Assembly: GCA_046047315.1 (NCBI GenBank)
Contig: JBJOID010000188.1
Location: 1-25,815, forward strand
Direction of reading: 5' to 3'
Source: WGMK01 sp046047315
Lineage (GTDB): Bacteria; Hydrogenedentota; Hydrogenedentia; Hydrogenedentales; JAEUWI01
Length of the DNA stretch: 25,815 nucleotides
Shown: positions 1 through 6,367 of the stretch, piece by piece
Layout: every line of letters begins with the position of its first letter
Numbering within the stretch: the stretch's first letter is position 1
The notes under the pieces: generated by a model
Databases searched by the model: none
The model's input: the letters and a program-made list of their open reading frames with translations, nothing else
What the model was told of the DNA's origin: nothing
Made by a program: the position numbers and the translations under genes

Positions 1-184
1 TGAATAGCCCCTTGCCGCCCATTTGAGCCAGCGGAACATGCTGCACCTTGTCGCCCTGGCTGTGGATGATCTCAACAACCACTTCCGCTTCCGGGGCAAT
101 CTCCCGAATTCGGGCGGCTATGCCATTCGTCTGCGCCATTGCCAGATCGCTGCCGCGCGTGCCGATCACAAGCCGGCGCTTCAT
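1..184 (-). CDS. hemC: Porphobilinogen deaminase (hydroxymethylbilane synthase), N-terminal part
   Basis: The first 61 residues are present; the rest lies beyond the left edge. HemC polymerises four porphobilinogen molecules into hydroxymethylbilane in the cytoplasm. The family opening is clear: VIGTRGSDLAMAQT near residues 6-19, then SQGDK and MGGKGLF near residues 42-61, which match the conserved start of the enzyme. The ATG overlaps the hemA stop in an ATGA arrangement, so it is probably translationally coupled to hemA. The dipyrromethane cofactor cysteine would lie in the missing C-terminal part and cannot be checked. The hemX-hemA-hemC order matches the Bacillus hemAXCDBL-type grouping of early haem genes. 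Confidence 0.95.
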   Translation of the reverse strand, partial: MKRRLVIGTRGSDLAMAQTNGIAARIREIAPEAEVVVEIIHSQGDKVQHVPLAQMGGKGLF

Positions 185-1458
185 GCGGTGTCCTCCAGCC
201 CGAAGAGCCGCTTGACCAGGTGAAGAATGCGATGATGATCCTCCGCCTCCGCCACCTCTTCCTTCAACTGCGTCATGGGGCGCTGCAATATCTTGTTCAC
301 GATGCGCTTCGTCAAGTACTCCACCTCCGCGCGTTGCTTGTCCGTCAGGTCCGGCAGGGTTGCCAGCGTCTTCTCCAGTTCCCGCTCGCGAATGGCGTTT
401 AATTCTTGCGTCATGCTCACGATGGTGGGCTGCGCGAACAAGCGCTGTTGCCATCCCGCAAACACGTCCACTTCGCGCGCGATGATCCGCTCCGCCTCGA
501 TGGCCGCCTCGCGGCGCTGTTGCAGGTTCTCGTCGGCCACTTGCTGCAGGTCGTCTATGGTGTACAGATAGACGTTGTTGATACGGTTCACCTCGGGTTC
601 GATGTCGCGCGGCACGGCAATATCGATGGCCAGCATGGGTTCCTGATTGCGCGCGCGCAGGGCCTGCTGGAAATGCGCCGAGCGCAGCACCGGCTCGCGT
701 GCCGCCGTAGAACTGATCACGATGTCGGCGCGATGCAGGTGTTGCTCCAGTTGTTCGAGGGCCACCGCCTCGCCGTTGTAACTCTCGGCCAGCGCGGCGG
801 CGTTCTCCAGCGTTCTGTTGGCCAGAATCACGCGCCCAACGCCCCGGCTCATGAGGCTCTTGAGCGCCAGCTCGGCCGTCTCCCCAGAGCCCACCAGCAG
901 CGCGGTCTTGTCCCGCAGGTCCATGAAGATGGAAACGGCAAGATCAACGGCCACGGAAGCAACGCTGACTTTGCCCTCCGAGATGCCCGTGCGGGTGCGG
1001 ATTTCCTTGGCCACCTTGAAGGCCCGCTGAAATAACGCGCTGCACACCTTCTCGACCGTGCCGCATTGCTGCGCCGCGAGGTAGGCGTCGTGCACCTGCC
1101 CGAGAATCTGTCCCTCGCCCACCACCATGCTGTCGAGGCTGGACGTCACACGGAAGAGGTGGCGCACCGCATCGCGCCCGGCATGCTCGTAGAGGTGCGG
1201 CCGTAGTTCGTCCACTGGGACACGGCTCATTTCCGCAAGGAAGGTGCGGATGATTTCATGCAATTCCGAGGCGGGTTCCGGCGAGCTCATGTAGACCTCG
1301 ACCCGGTTGCAAGTGCTGAGGATGACCACACCGCCCTCGGGCGCGCAGGTCTTCAGCGCGGCCAAGGCCCCCGGCAGCGCCTCGTTGTCGATGGCCAGCC
1401 GCTCACGCACTTCGAGGGGGCTGTTGCGATGATTGATCCCAACAAGCGCGATGGTCAT
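181..1458 (-). CDS. hemA: Glutamyl-tRNA reductase
   Basis: A 425-residue protein, normal length for HemA. It reduces glutamyl-tRNA(Glu) to glutamate-1-semialdehyde with NADPH, the first committed step of C5-pathway tetrapyrrole synthesis. Visible landmarks are the N-terminal GINHRNSPLEVRE, the catalytic cysteine in LSTCNRVEVY (Cys50), the substrate segment SSLDSMVVGEGQILGQV, the NADPH-binding VGSGETAELALKSL, ANRT, and a helical C-terminal dimerisation region ending near KRLFGL. A longer reading frame runs upstream to 2226, but it is antisense-like noise over the hemX gene; the ATG at 1458 begins the conserved MTIALVGINHR and overlaps the upstream gene's stop by ATGA. The downstream overlap with hemC is also ATGA, so the three hem genes form one tightly coupled unit. 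Confidence 0.97.
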   Translation of the reverse strand: MTIALVGINHRNSPLEVRERLAIDNEALPGALAALKTCAPEGGVVILSTCNRVEVYMSSPEPASELHEIIRTFLAEMSRVPVDELRPHLYEHAGRDAVRHLFRVTSSLDSMVVGEGQILGQVHDAYLAAQQCGTVEKVCSALFQRAFKVAKEIRTRTGISEGKVSVASVAVDLAVSIFMDLRDKTALLVGSGETAELALKSLMSRGVGRVILANRTLENAAALAESYNGEAVALEQLEQHLHRADIVISSTAAREPVLRSAHFQQALRARNQEPMLAIDIAVPRDIEPEVNRINNVYLYTIDDLQQVADENLQQRREAAIEAERIIAREVDVFAGWQQRLFAQPTIVSMTQELNAIRERELEKTLATLPDLTDKQRAEVEYLTKRIVNKILQRPMTQLKEEVAEAEDHHRILHLVKRLFGLEDTA

Positions 1459-2306
1459 TCCGTCGCGCCCCAGAAGTTGTAATTCGTAAGGCCGAAGATC
1501 TCGAGCAATAGATACGCGGCAAGAAGGCTGCCCACGCCGATCAGCAGCACATTGGCCAAGCGCGGACCGCGCAGCAGGCCGGTGGCGCGGCCGTGGTAGC
1601 AGGTTGCATAAATGACCACCATCGCCAGCGACAACATGATCTTCGGCGACATCCACCACAGCGCGCCAAGCAGCTCGCGGTCCGCCCAGGCCCAGTAGGC
1701 CCCGGTGACGAGGGTCACCACAAAGAGCGGATACGCCATGCTGATCAACAGGAACAGCGTGCGGTCCATGTTCTCCAGGGAGGGCAGCTGCTGGATGGGC
1801 CCGAGCGAAAGGCGGCGCTTGAGGCGCGAGGCCTGGTAGAGATACACCGCGCTGGTGAGCATGGCGATGAAGAACCACGCGTAGGCGAGGAAGGCCGGCA
1901 CCACATGGAGCAGCAACAAAAGGGGTGAAAGCGGCTTCGGGGGGCGGGGCAGTTCCGCCGGGGCCAGCAGCGCCGCGATGATCGCGATTCCCGCAATAGC
2001 GGGCAGATAGACCAGCGTTAGGTTGCGGCGAGGGGCGTCCTGCGTGATGGCGAAGACGGTCCAGGTAATCATCACCACCAGCAGTGAAAGCGATTCGACT
2101 CCGCTGGTGAGGGGCACCAACTGGTATTGGAAAGCGCGCAGCGCCAGCATGCCGAAGAGGAAAAGGGCGCCGATGCTGGCGGCGGCGCGCGGCACGCCGA
2201 GCCAATCGAGACCTCTGGCGCGCCAAGGCAGGGCCAGCGTGGCCAGCGATGCCACGATGACGAGCACGATGCCGAGGCTAAAGCTGGTGTAGACGAGGGG
2301 TAACAT
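1455..2306 (-). CDS. hemX: CcsA/HemX-family cytochrome c assembly-type membrane protein
   Basis: A 283-residue integral membrane protein with about eight hydrophobic helices. Its size and order match the CcsA/HemX branch of the cytochrome c assembly family (PF01578). Features include conserved-looking LTSGVESLSLL, LHVVPAFLAYAWFFIAM with a possible haem-ligand histidine, and the late segment TGAYWAWADRELLGALWWMSPKI, broken here only by my reading of helices. The last segment stands where haem-handling CcsA proteins carry the WGxxWxWDPKE motif; the aspartate is replaced (WWMSPK), which favours a HemX-like role over c-type haem ligation. HemX in Bacillus subtilis modulates HemA abundance, and the direct ATGA overlap with hemA fits that. 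Start: ATG at 2306, with GGAG six nt upstream; an upstream TTG at 2318 is in frame but would swallow that ribosome-binding site. Confidence 0.85.
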   Translation of the reverse strand: MLPLVYTSFSLGIVLVIVASLATLALPWRARGLDWLGVPRAAASIGALFLFGMLALRAFQYQLVPLTSGVESLSLLVVMITWTVFAITQDAPRRNLTLVYLPAIAGIAIIAALLAPAELPRPPKPLSPLLLLLHVVPAFLAYAWFFIAMLTSAVYLYQASRLKRRLSLGPIQQLPSLENMDRTLFLLISMAYPLFVVTLVTGAYWAWADRELLGALWWMSPKIMLSLAMVVIYATCYHGRATGLLRGPRLANVLLIGVGSLLAAYLLLEIFGLTNYNFWGATE

Positions 2307-2330
2307 GGGGTGCTCCAAGGCAATCCCCCA

Positions 2331-2360
2331 ATGATACGAAATTCCCGGGGCTCAGGTCAT
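2331..2360 (-). promoter_or_regulatory. Candidate sigma70-type promoter for the hemX-hemA-hemC unit
   Basis: On the minus strand a -35-like ATGACC (2360-2355) is separated by 18 nt from a -10-like TATCAT (2336-2331), matching the consensus at 4 of 6 and 5 of 6 positions. Transcription would start near 2324, about 18 nt before the hemX ATG. It lies in the 68-nt gap after the HTH gene. Read-through from the upstream gene is equally possible. Confidence 0.4.
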
Positions 2361-2374
2361 TCGCGCACCGGGCT

Positions 2375-2797
2375 TCAGAAGAGCAACTGCTGCGAATCCG
2401 CGTCGTCGTCCTCGGCGGGCTTGCGCGGCGCGCGCTTGGGCTTGGACGGTTCGGTTGCCGCATTCGCGGCTTCGGGCGCTGGCTCCGGCTTGGGCGTTTT
2501 AGTCGCCGACTTCTTGGACGCCGGCTTTGCGGGGGGGCGCCCGTCCAAGTGCTTGCGTCCACGCTTCGGCACTTCCACCTCTCGGGCCGCCGTTTCAGTG
2601 CCGAGCATGGGCAGGTCCGCGGGGGACTCCCCGCGCGCGATGGCTTCGATGTCTTCCTGCAGCATCTTCTCGGTGGTGCGCCAGGCCTTGCCCACCTTGA
2701 AGCCCCGGATGCGCTTGTCGCGGAACATCTCGCGCACCGTGATGGCTTTCACCTGCAACGCCTCCGCCACCTGCTCTACCGTCAGAATCTTGTCCAT
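2375..2797 (-). CDS. Small excisionase/MerR-type helix-turn-helix protein with disordered tail
   Basis: A 140-residue protein. Residues 1-50 read as a winged HTH of the excisionase type (LTVEQVAEALQVKAITVREM, then KRIRGFKVGKAWRTT), the fold used by Xis, MerR and many plasmid and chromosomal regulators. From about residue 75 the chain is rich in Lys, Pro, Ala and Glu and looks unstructured, ending in an acidic DDDAD and QQLLF. The ATG at 2797 has GGAGG seven nt upstream; an in-frame ATG at 2839 lacks such a site. No integrase or phage gene is nearby, so a chromosomal regulator is more likely than an excisionase. Its position just upstream of hemX allows a role in haem gene control, but that is only proximity. 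Confidence 0.8.
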   Translation of the reverse strand: MDKILTVEQVAEALQVKAITVREMFRDKRIRGFKVGKAWRTTEKMLQEDIEAIARGESPADLPMLGTETAAREVEVPKRGRKHLDGRPPAKPASKKSATKTPKPEPAPEAANAATEPSKPKRAPRKPAEDDDADSQQLLF

Positions 2798-2938
2798 CCG
2801 CTTCCTCCCCGCGCTGTCTTCAGGCGACCCCCTCGCCATGAAACAGTTCTCCGCTGAGTCTGACCGCCTATCCTGCCACTTGGAACGGGGGCATGTCCAT
2901 CAGGCGCATGAGGTGGCTGTGCGCCAGCGACGGGACGA

Positions 2939-3826
2939 TCAGGCGACGGCGGAACCCGCGAGGGTCGCGCGCTCGCGGGTGGAGATGAGGGCGACCTGCC
3001 CATAGTTCACCCCCATGTGCCGGGCAACCACCTGACACTTGGCCTTCAGGATGAGAAAGACGTCGCCGTCGAAGGTGTCCACAGTCTCGTAATTTCCCTG
3101 TCCTTTGCCGATGATCACGTCGGCGGCACGCATCCGCGCCAGGAAGGACTCGGGCACCAAGTCGAGCGGGGAGCCAACGAACCCGCCGCCATTGTCGATC
3201 ACTTCGCACAACGCGGGGAGCCCCACTTCCTCGGCGTCTTCGAGAAGCGCGTCGTTGATGATGGGGGCGCCCTTGACCACCGCCGTGACGGGCGTGTGTT
3301 GTAGCAACTGCTCAATAAGCAGCTTATCGAAAACGATCTCGCCTGCGTTGTCCAGCAGGTAGAGCAAGTCTCCGCAATGACGCAGCGATTGCTTGAGACG
3401 CGCGCTGTGGTCGATGGCGAAGCGCTCCCGCAACACCTGCTCCAGAGCCGCATGGATATCGATCTCGTGGGACTGAAGCGCGCCGAGATCAATGGTGTTG
3501 CCCGCCGCCGCCACGTGAAGCGCGGTGTCCAGCGGGTCAGCGCTCTGCGCGATCAGGTCGCGCAGTTCATCTTCGAGCCCCAGGGCGAGCGCGTTCTGTT
3601 CCCGCTTCTGCTGGTAAAAGGGATCGGCATTGCCGCTGCGCGCGATGGCGCTTTCATAAAGGGCGATAGACAGCGTCGCTGGCGACACGTTCAGGTCCAT
3701 CGCGGGAATGGCGGCGGCGGTGTCAGCCAGCACCTCGCGGTGAACCGTTTCCTCCGGCGTGGCCAGCCGAGCGGCGCGCAACGCCTGATTCATGAAACAA
3801 GCCAGACAATCGGGTTGGGCTTTCAT
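2939..3826 (-). CDS. DUF89 / ARMT1-like damage-control phosphatase family protein
   Basis: A 295-residue protein, the usual size of the prokaryotic DUF89 (AF1104-like) group. Supporting motifs are the N-terminal CLACFMNQ cysteine pair (residues 8-11), AAAGNTIDLG, YLLDNAGEIVFDKLL with the catalytic-site aspartate and asparagine, VKGAPIINDALLEDA, and IIGKGQGNYETV. The family comprises metal-dependent phosphatases thought to remove damaged or excess phosphometabolites such as sugar phosphates; the substrate here cannot be read from sequence. Start: ATG at 3826 with GAGG about six nt upstream. A 141-nt spacer separates it from the HTH gene, in which I see no gene. It diverges from the DUF456 gene across 143 nt. 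Confidence 0.88.
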   Translation of the reverse strand: MKAQPDCLACFMNQALRAARLATPEETVHREVLADTAAAIPAMDLNVSPATLSIALYESAIARSGNADPFYQQKREQNALALGLEDELRDLIAQSADPLDTALHVAAAGNTIDLGALQSHEIDIHAALEQVLRERFAIDHSARLKQSLRHCGDLLYLLDNAGEIVFDKLLIEQLLQHTPVTAVVKGAPIINDALLEDAEEVGLPALCEVIDNGGGFVGSPLDLVPESFLARMRAADVIIGKGQGNYETVDTFDGDVFLILKAKCQVVARHMGVNYGQVALISTRERATLAGSAVA

Positions 3827-3969
3827 TGGATCCTCTGCTTAAACCCCGCGCGTTCCGTTAGCGTCCAATGGGTGGCACCGAATAGGCGGGGCCGGAAAAG
3901 TGTATTATCCGCGGGCGTGGATGCCCAGCATAACACAGCCAGCCATGGCGTTTTGGAGATTCGCCTTCT

Positions 3970-4485
3970 ATGGATATCGCGATTGCCGTCACCGGATGGT
4001 CCCTGTTTGGGATTCTGGTGCTCGTGTCGCTGGCCCTCAATATGGTGGGCCTCTTCGGGAACTGGTTGATCCTGGCGGGTCTGGCCGGAGTCTGGCTTGC
4101 CTATGGCTTCGTGCCCTTCGGATGGGTCGGCATCCTTGCATTCATCGGGCTCGCCGTGCTGGGAGAGATACTTGAGACGCTTTTCGCGGGCGTTGGAGCG
4201 CGCAAGTTTGGCGGCAGCAATGGCTCGATGGTGGCGGCGCTGGTCGGCTGTCTGTTGGGCGCCGTGGCGGGAAGCCCGCTCTTCCCCATTCTGGGCACGC
4301 TCCTCGGCGCCTTCGCGGGCGCCTTCGTGGGCGCGGCCATCTACGAGTACCTCAAGCATGACGCAGGCATGGAGCGCTCCCTCTGGGTGGGCGTCGGCGC
4401 GGCCGTTGGCAAGGCGGGCGGCATCATCGCCAAGTTTACCTGCGGACTCTTGATGCTCGCCGTGGCTTGGTTCACCTGGGCCTGA
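3970..4485 (+). CDS. DUF456 family integral membrane protein
   Basis: A 171-residue, very hydrophobic protein with about five membrane segments and many small residues. The opening with LNMVGLFGNWLILAG, the ILETLFAGVGARKFGGSNGS segment and the glycine-zipper-like run GAFAGAFVGAAIYEYL are typical of the DUF456 family (PF04306), whose function is unknown. GGAG lies about ten nt before the ATG. A TATTAT hexamer at 3903-3908 could be a -10 box, but no convincing -35 sits at the right distance. It is transcribed alone and ends at a strong terminator shared with the convergent lipoprotein gene. Confidence 0.85.
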   Translation: MDIAIAVTGWSLFGILVLVSLALNMVGLFGNWLILAGLAGVWLAYGFVPFGWVGILAFIGLAVLGEILETLFAGVGARKFGGSNGSMVAALVGCLLGAVAGSPLFPILGTLLGAFAGAFVGAAIYEYLKHDAGMERSLWVGVGAAVGKAGGIIAKFTCGLLMLAVAWFTWA

Positions 4486-4508
4486 GCCGCACTTCAGAGA
4501 AAGAAAGA

Positions 4509-4538
4509 AGCCGGGGACGCATGCGTCCCCGGCTTTTC
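4509..4538. terminator. Strong bidirectional intrinsic terminator
   Basis: Positions 4511-4534 form a perfect 24-nt palindrome (arms GCCGGGGACG and its complement around a CATG loop), extended by AA/TT on each side. On the plus strand it is followed by CTTTTCGTTT and on the minus strand by TTCTTTCTTT, so it can end transcription of both the DUF456 gene and the convergent lipoprotein gene. Confidence 0.9.
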
Positions 4539-4560
4539 GTTTGCGAACTGAAGCGGCTGC

Positions 4561-5058
4561 TTACTCGACCTTGACCCCGGCTTCACCGTCCACCGTCAGG
4601 TTGGTGCCGTCCCACGTGCCGGACTTGCTCTGGCCCATCGCATTCACGCGGAGCCCGCCCTCGCTGTAGGCATACTTCGCGTCAAGGCCCTTGCCCGCCG
4701 TCATCATGGTCAAGGGTCCGCCATTCAGGTGGACCGTCTCGGCATCTTTAAAATGAACGTCGAAATCGCCCAGCTTCCACTTCGAGCCGATCAGTTTCTG
4801 GTGCAGGTCATCGGCGGGCGCCGCTGGAGCAGGCTGTTCCGCCGCCGCTTCCGAGGCGGGCACCGTCTCGGCTGCGGGGGCCTCGGCCGGCATGGCCTCG
4901 ACCGGGGCGGCTTCCACCACCACGGGCGCCTCAACCGCGACCGCGGGGGCGGCGGCTTCCGGCTCGGCAGCCGGGGCGGGGGCTGGCTGGCTTCCGCCAC
5001 AGCCGGTCAGGGAGGCAACCGCCACCACGCCGGCAATCAGGGCAGACCACTTGTGCAT
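4561..5058 (-). CDS. Lipoprotein with Ala/Pro/Glu-rich linker and small C-terminal domain
   Basis: A 165-residue predicted lipoprotein of unrecognised function. It has a short positively charged start (MHKWSAL), a hydrophobic stretch and a good lipobox, SLTGC, with Cys20 as the lipidation site. Residues 22-90 are a low-complexity Ala/Pro/Glu/Val linker, likely extended and disordered in the periplasm. The last 75 residues (from DDLHQKLIGSKWKLGDFDV) look like a small beta-rich domain measuring 'SKW...GTWDGTNLTV', similar in style to META or lipocalin-like domains, but I cannot assign a family. ATG at 5058 is preceded by AGAAGGA eight nt upstream. It has its own promoter upstream and need not depend on the glycosyltransferase gene. 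Confidence 0.8.
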   Translation of the reverse strand: MHKWSALIAGVVAVASLTGCGGSQPAPAPAAEPEAAAPAVAVEAPVVVEAAPVEAMPAEAPAAETVPASEAAAEQPAPAAPADDLHQKLIGSKWKLGDFDVHFKDAETVHLNGGPLTMMTAGKGLDAKYAYSEGGLRVNAMGQSKSGTWDGTNLTVDGEAGVKVE

Positions 5059-5104
5059 GTGTAAATTCCTTCTGTTGAGCGCGATCGCGCAAGGTAAGGC
5101 CACG

Positions 5105-5133
5105 ATTCTAGCAGCAGGACCGGTTGTTTCCAA
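5105..5133 (-). promoter_or_regulatory. Sigma70-type promoter for the 4561-5058 lipoprotein gene
   Basis: On the minus strand TTGGAA (5133-5128) and TAGAAT (5110-5105) are separated by 17 nt, matching the consensus at 4 of 6 and 5 of 6 positions. Transcription would start near 5098, giving a leader of about 40 nt. It lies in the 94-nt gap after the glycosyltransferase stop codon, so the lipoprotein can be expressed independently. Confidence 0.65.
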
Positions 5134-5152
5134 CAGAAGCGGCGTGGCTCGA

Positions 5153-6355
5153 CTAAAGCTCGGCGTCGCGGGGGGTGCGGTTCCAGCCCTGGCCTCCGCG
5201 CCGCAGCAGGAGTCCCGCGTAAAGCGGCACCTTCCATGCAAGGAAGGCGGGCAGCGCGAGCAGATAGAGCCAGACCTTTAAGGGTGCGCGCTGCAACAGC
5301 AGGCCGGTGATGATGCAAAAGGCCACCATTCCGCCGCAGGCCGCGATCCAGAGCGCCCAGGCTGGATGCACGAGCGAGGCGCCGATGAGCGTGGCCGCGA
5401 GCAGAAGGAAAAGCACCGACTGCGGTGGGACCAGCATGTCCAGCACGGCATCGACATGGGCGACCGATGGCCGCGCCGCCGCCCGGCGCAGGGCCTCCGG
5501 CAGATAGGTCTTGACGATATGCAGCTTCCCCCCCTCCCAGCGCCGCTGTTGCACATTGGCCTGACGCGCCTGGAGGGGAATGTCGCTCGTCACCTTGGCG
5601 CGCGGATTGAAGCCGATGCGGACCCCGTCGAGCAGGAGCTGCTTGGAGAACTCGATGTCTTCGGCGATGGAATGAGCGGGCCACCCGTAACGCAGCAGCA
5701 GCGGTGCGCGAAAGGCCATGCCGCTGCCGCGCAACTCGGCGGTGCCGCCCAGCCAGACCCGCCCTGCGGGCCGGGTGAAATTGATGGTGGTGAAGCCCAT
5801 GTAGCCAAAGGCCGCCCGCCAGCTCGCGTCAGGGTTCGCGACGGTGTTCAACGACTGCACCACTTCGACACCTTCCTCGGAAAAGCTTTGCGCCAGTTCC
5901 GCAAGGAAGCGACGGTCGATGATCATGTCGGCATCCACCAGCGCAATCAGATCGTACTGCTCCAGCGTGGTCCGCTGCTCGCGCAGGCACCAGTCCAGTG
6001 CCTGCCCCTTGCCGCGCAGCGAGGGGTCATTGCGCTCGAACACGCTGGCTCCCTCCTCTCGTGCCCGCGCCGCGGTGTCGTCAGTGCAGTTATCCGCAAT
6101 CACGAACACCATGCGCCGCTCCGGCGGATAGTCCTGTGACAACGCATCTTTCACCACGTTGGCAATCTGGCCGGACTCATTGTGCGCGGGGATCAGCAGG
6201 GCGAATCGTGGGGGGTCTCCCGCCAAGGGAAGCGCCCGAACCCGGAAGCGCCAGGCCCCCACGCCCAGCAGGGCCAGATACAGGGCAACCACGGACAGGT
6301 AGACCGTGGGGAGCGCCAGCGCGACGGCCAGCAGGATGCGAAGGAGATCAGGCAT
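5153..6355 (-). CDS. Membrane-anchored family 2 glycosyltransferase
   Basis: A 400-residue processive-type GT2. After an N-terminal membrane helix (about residues 8-35) the GT-A domain shows LIPAHNES (54-61), ADNCTDDT (88-94), the metal-binding DAD (141-143), the acceptor-site AED (231-233) and QQRRW (269-273), the set of D, DxD, ED and QxxRW motifs found in BcsA, hyaluronan synthase and IcaA relatives. Two or three further hydrophobic segments follow (about 313-385), which fits a polysaccharide-secreting or lipid-linked sugar-transferring enzyme acting at the inner membrane. Donor and product cannot be inferred. The gene starts 12 nt after the stop of the glycoside hydrolase-like gene, so the two are very probably co-transcribed from the promoter at 8800-8828. 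Confidence 0.9.
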   Translation of the reverse strand: MPDLLRILLAVALALPTVYLSVVALYLALLGVGAWRFRVRALPLAGDPPRFALLIPAHNESGQIANVVKDALSQDYPPERRMVFVIADNCTDDTAARAREEGASVFERNDPSLRGKGQALDWCLREQRTTLEQYDLIALVDADMIIDRRFLAELAQSFSEEGVEVVQSLNTVANPDASWRAAFGYMGFTTINFTRPAGRVWLGGTAELRGSGMAFRAPLLLRYGWPAHSIAEDIEFSKQLLLDGVRIGFNPRAKVTSDIPLQARQANVQQRRWEGGKLHIVKTYLPEALRRAAARPSVAHVDAVLDMLVPPQSVLFLLLAATLIGASLVHPAWALWIAACGGMVAFCIITGLLLQRAPLKVWLYLLALPAFLAWKVPLYAGLLLRRGGQGWNRTPRDAEL

Positions 6356-6367
6356 GCACGCAATCCG

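Noticed and set aside
181..2226. Extended hemA reading frame of 681 codons
   Set aside because: The upstream part overlaps hemX in another frame and lacks family motifs; hemA begins at 1458 with the conserved N-terminus and an ATGA overlap.
3903..3908. TATTAT as promoter for the DUF456 gene
   Set aside because: No -35-like hexamer lies 15-19 nt upstream, so it is not reported as a promoter.
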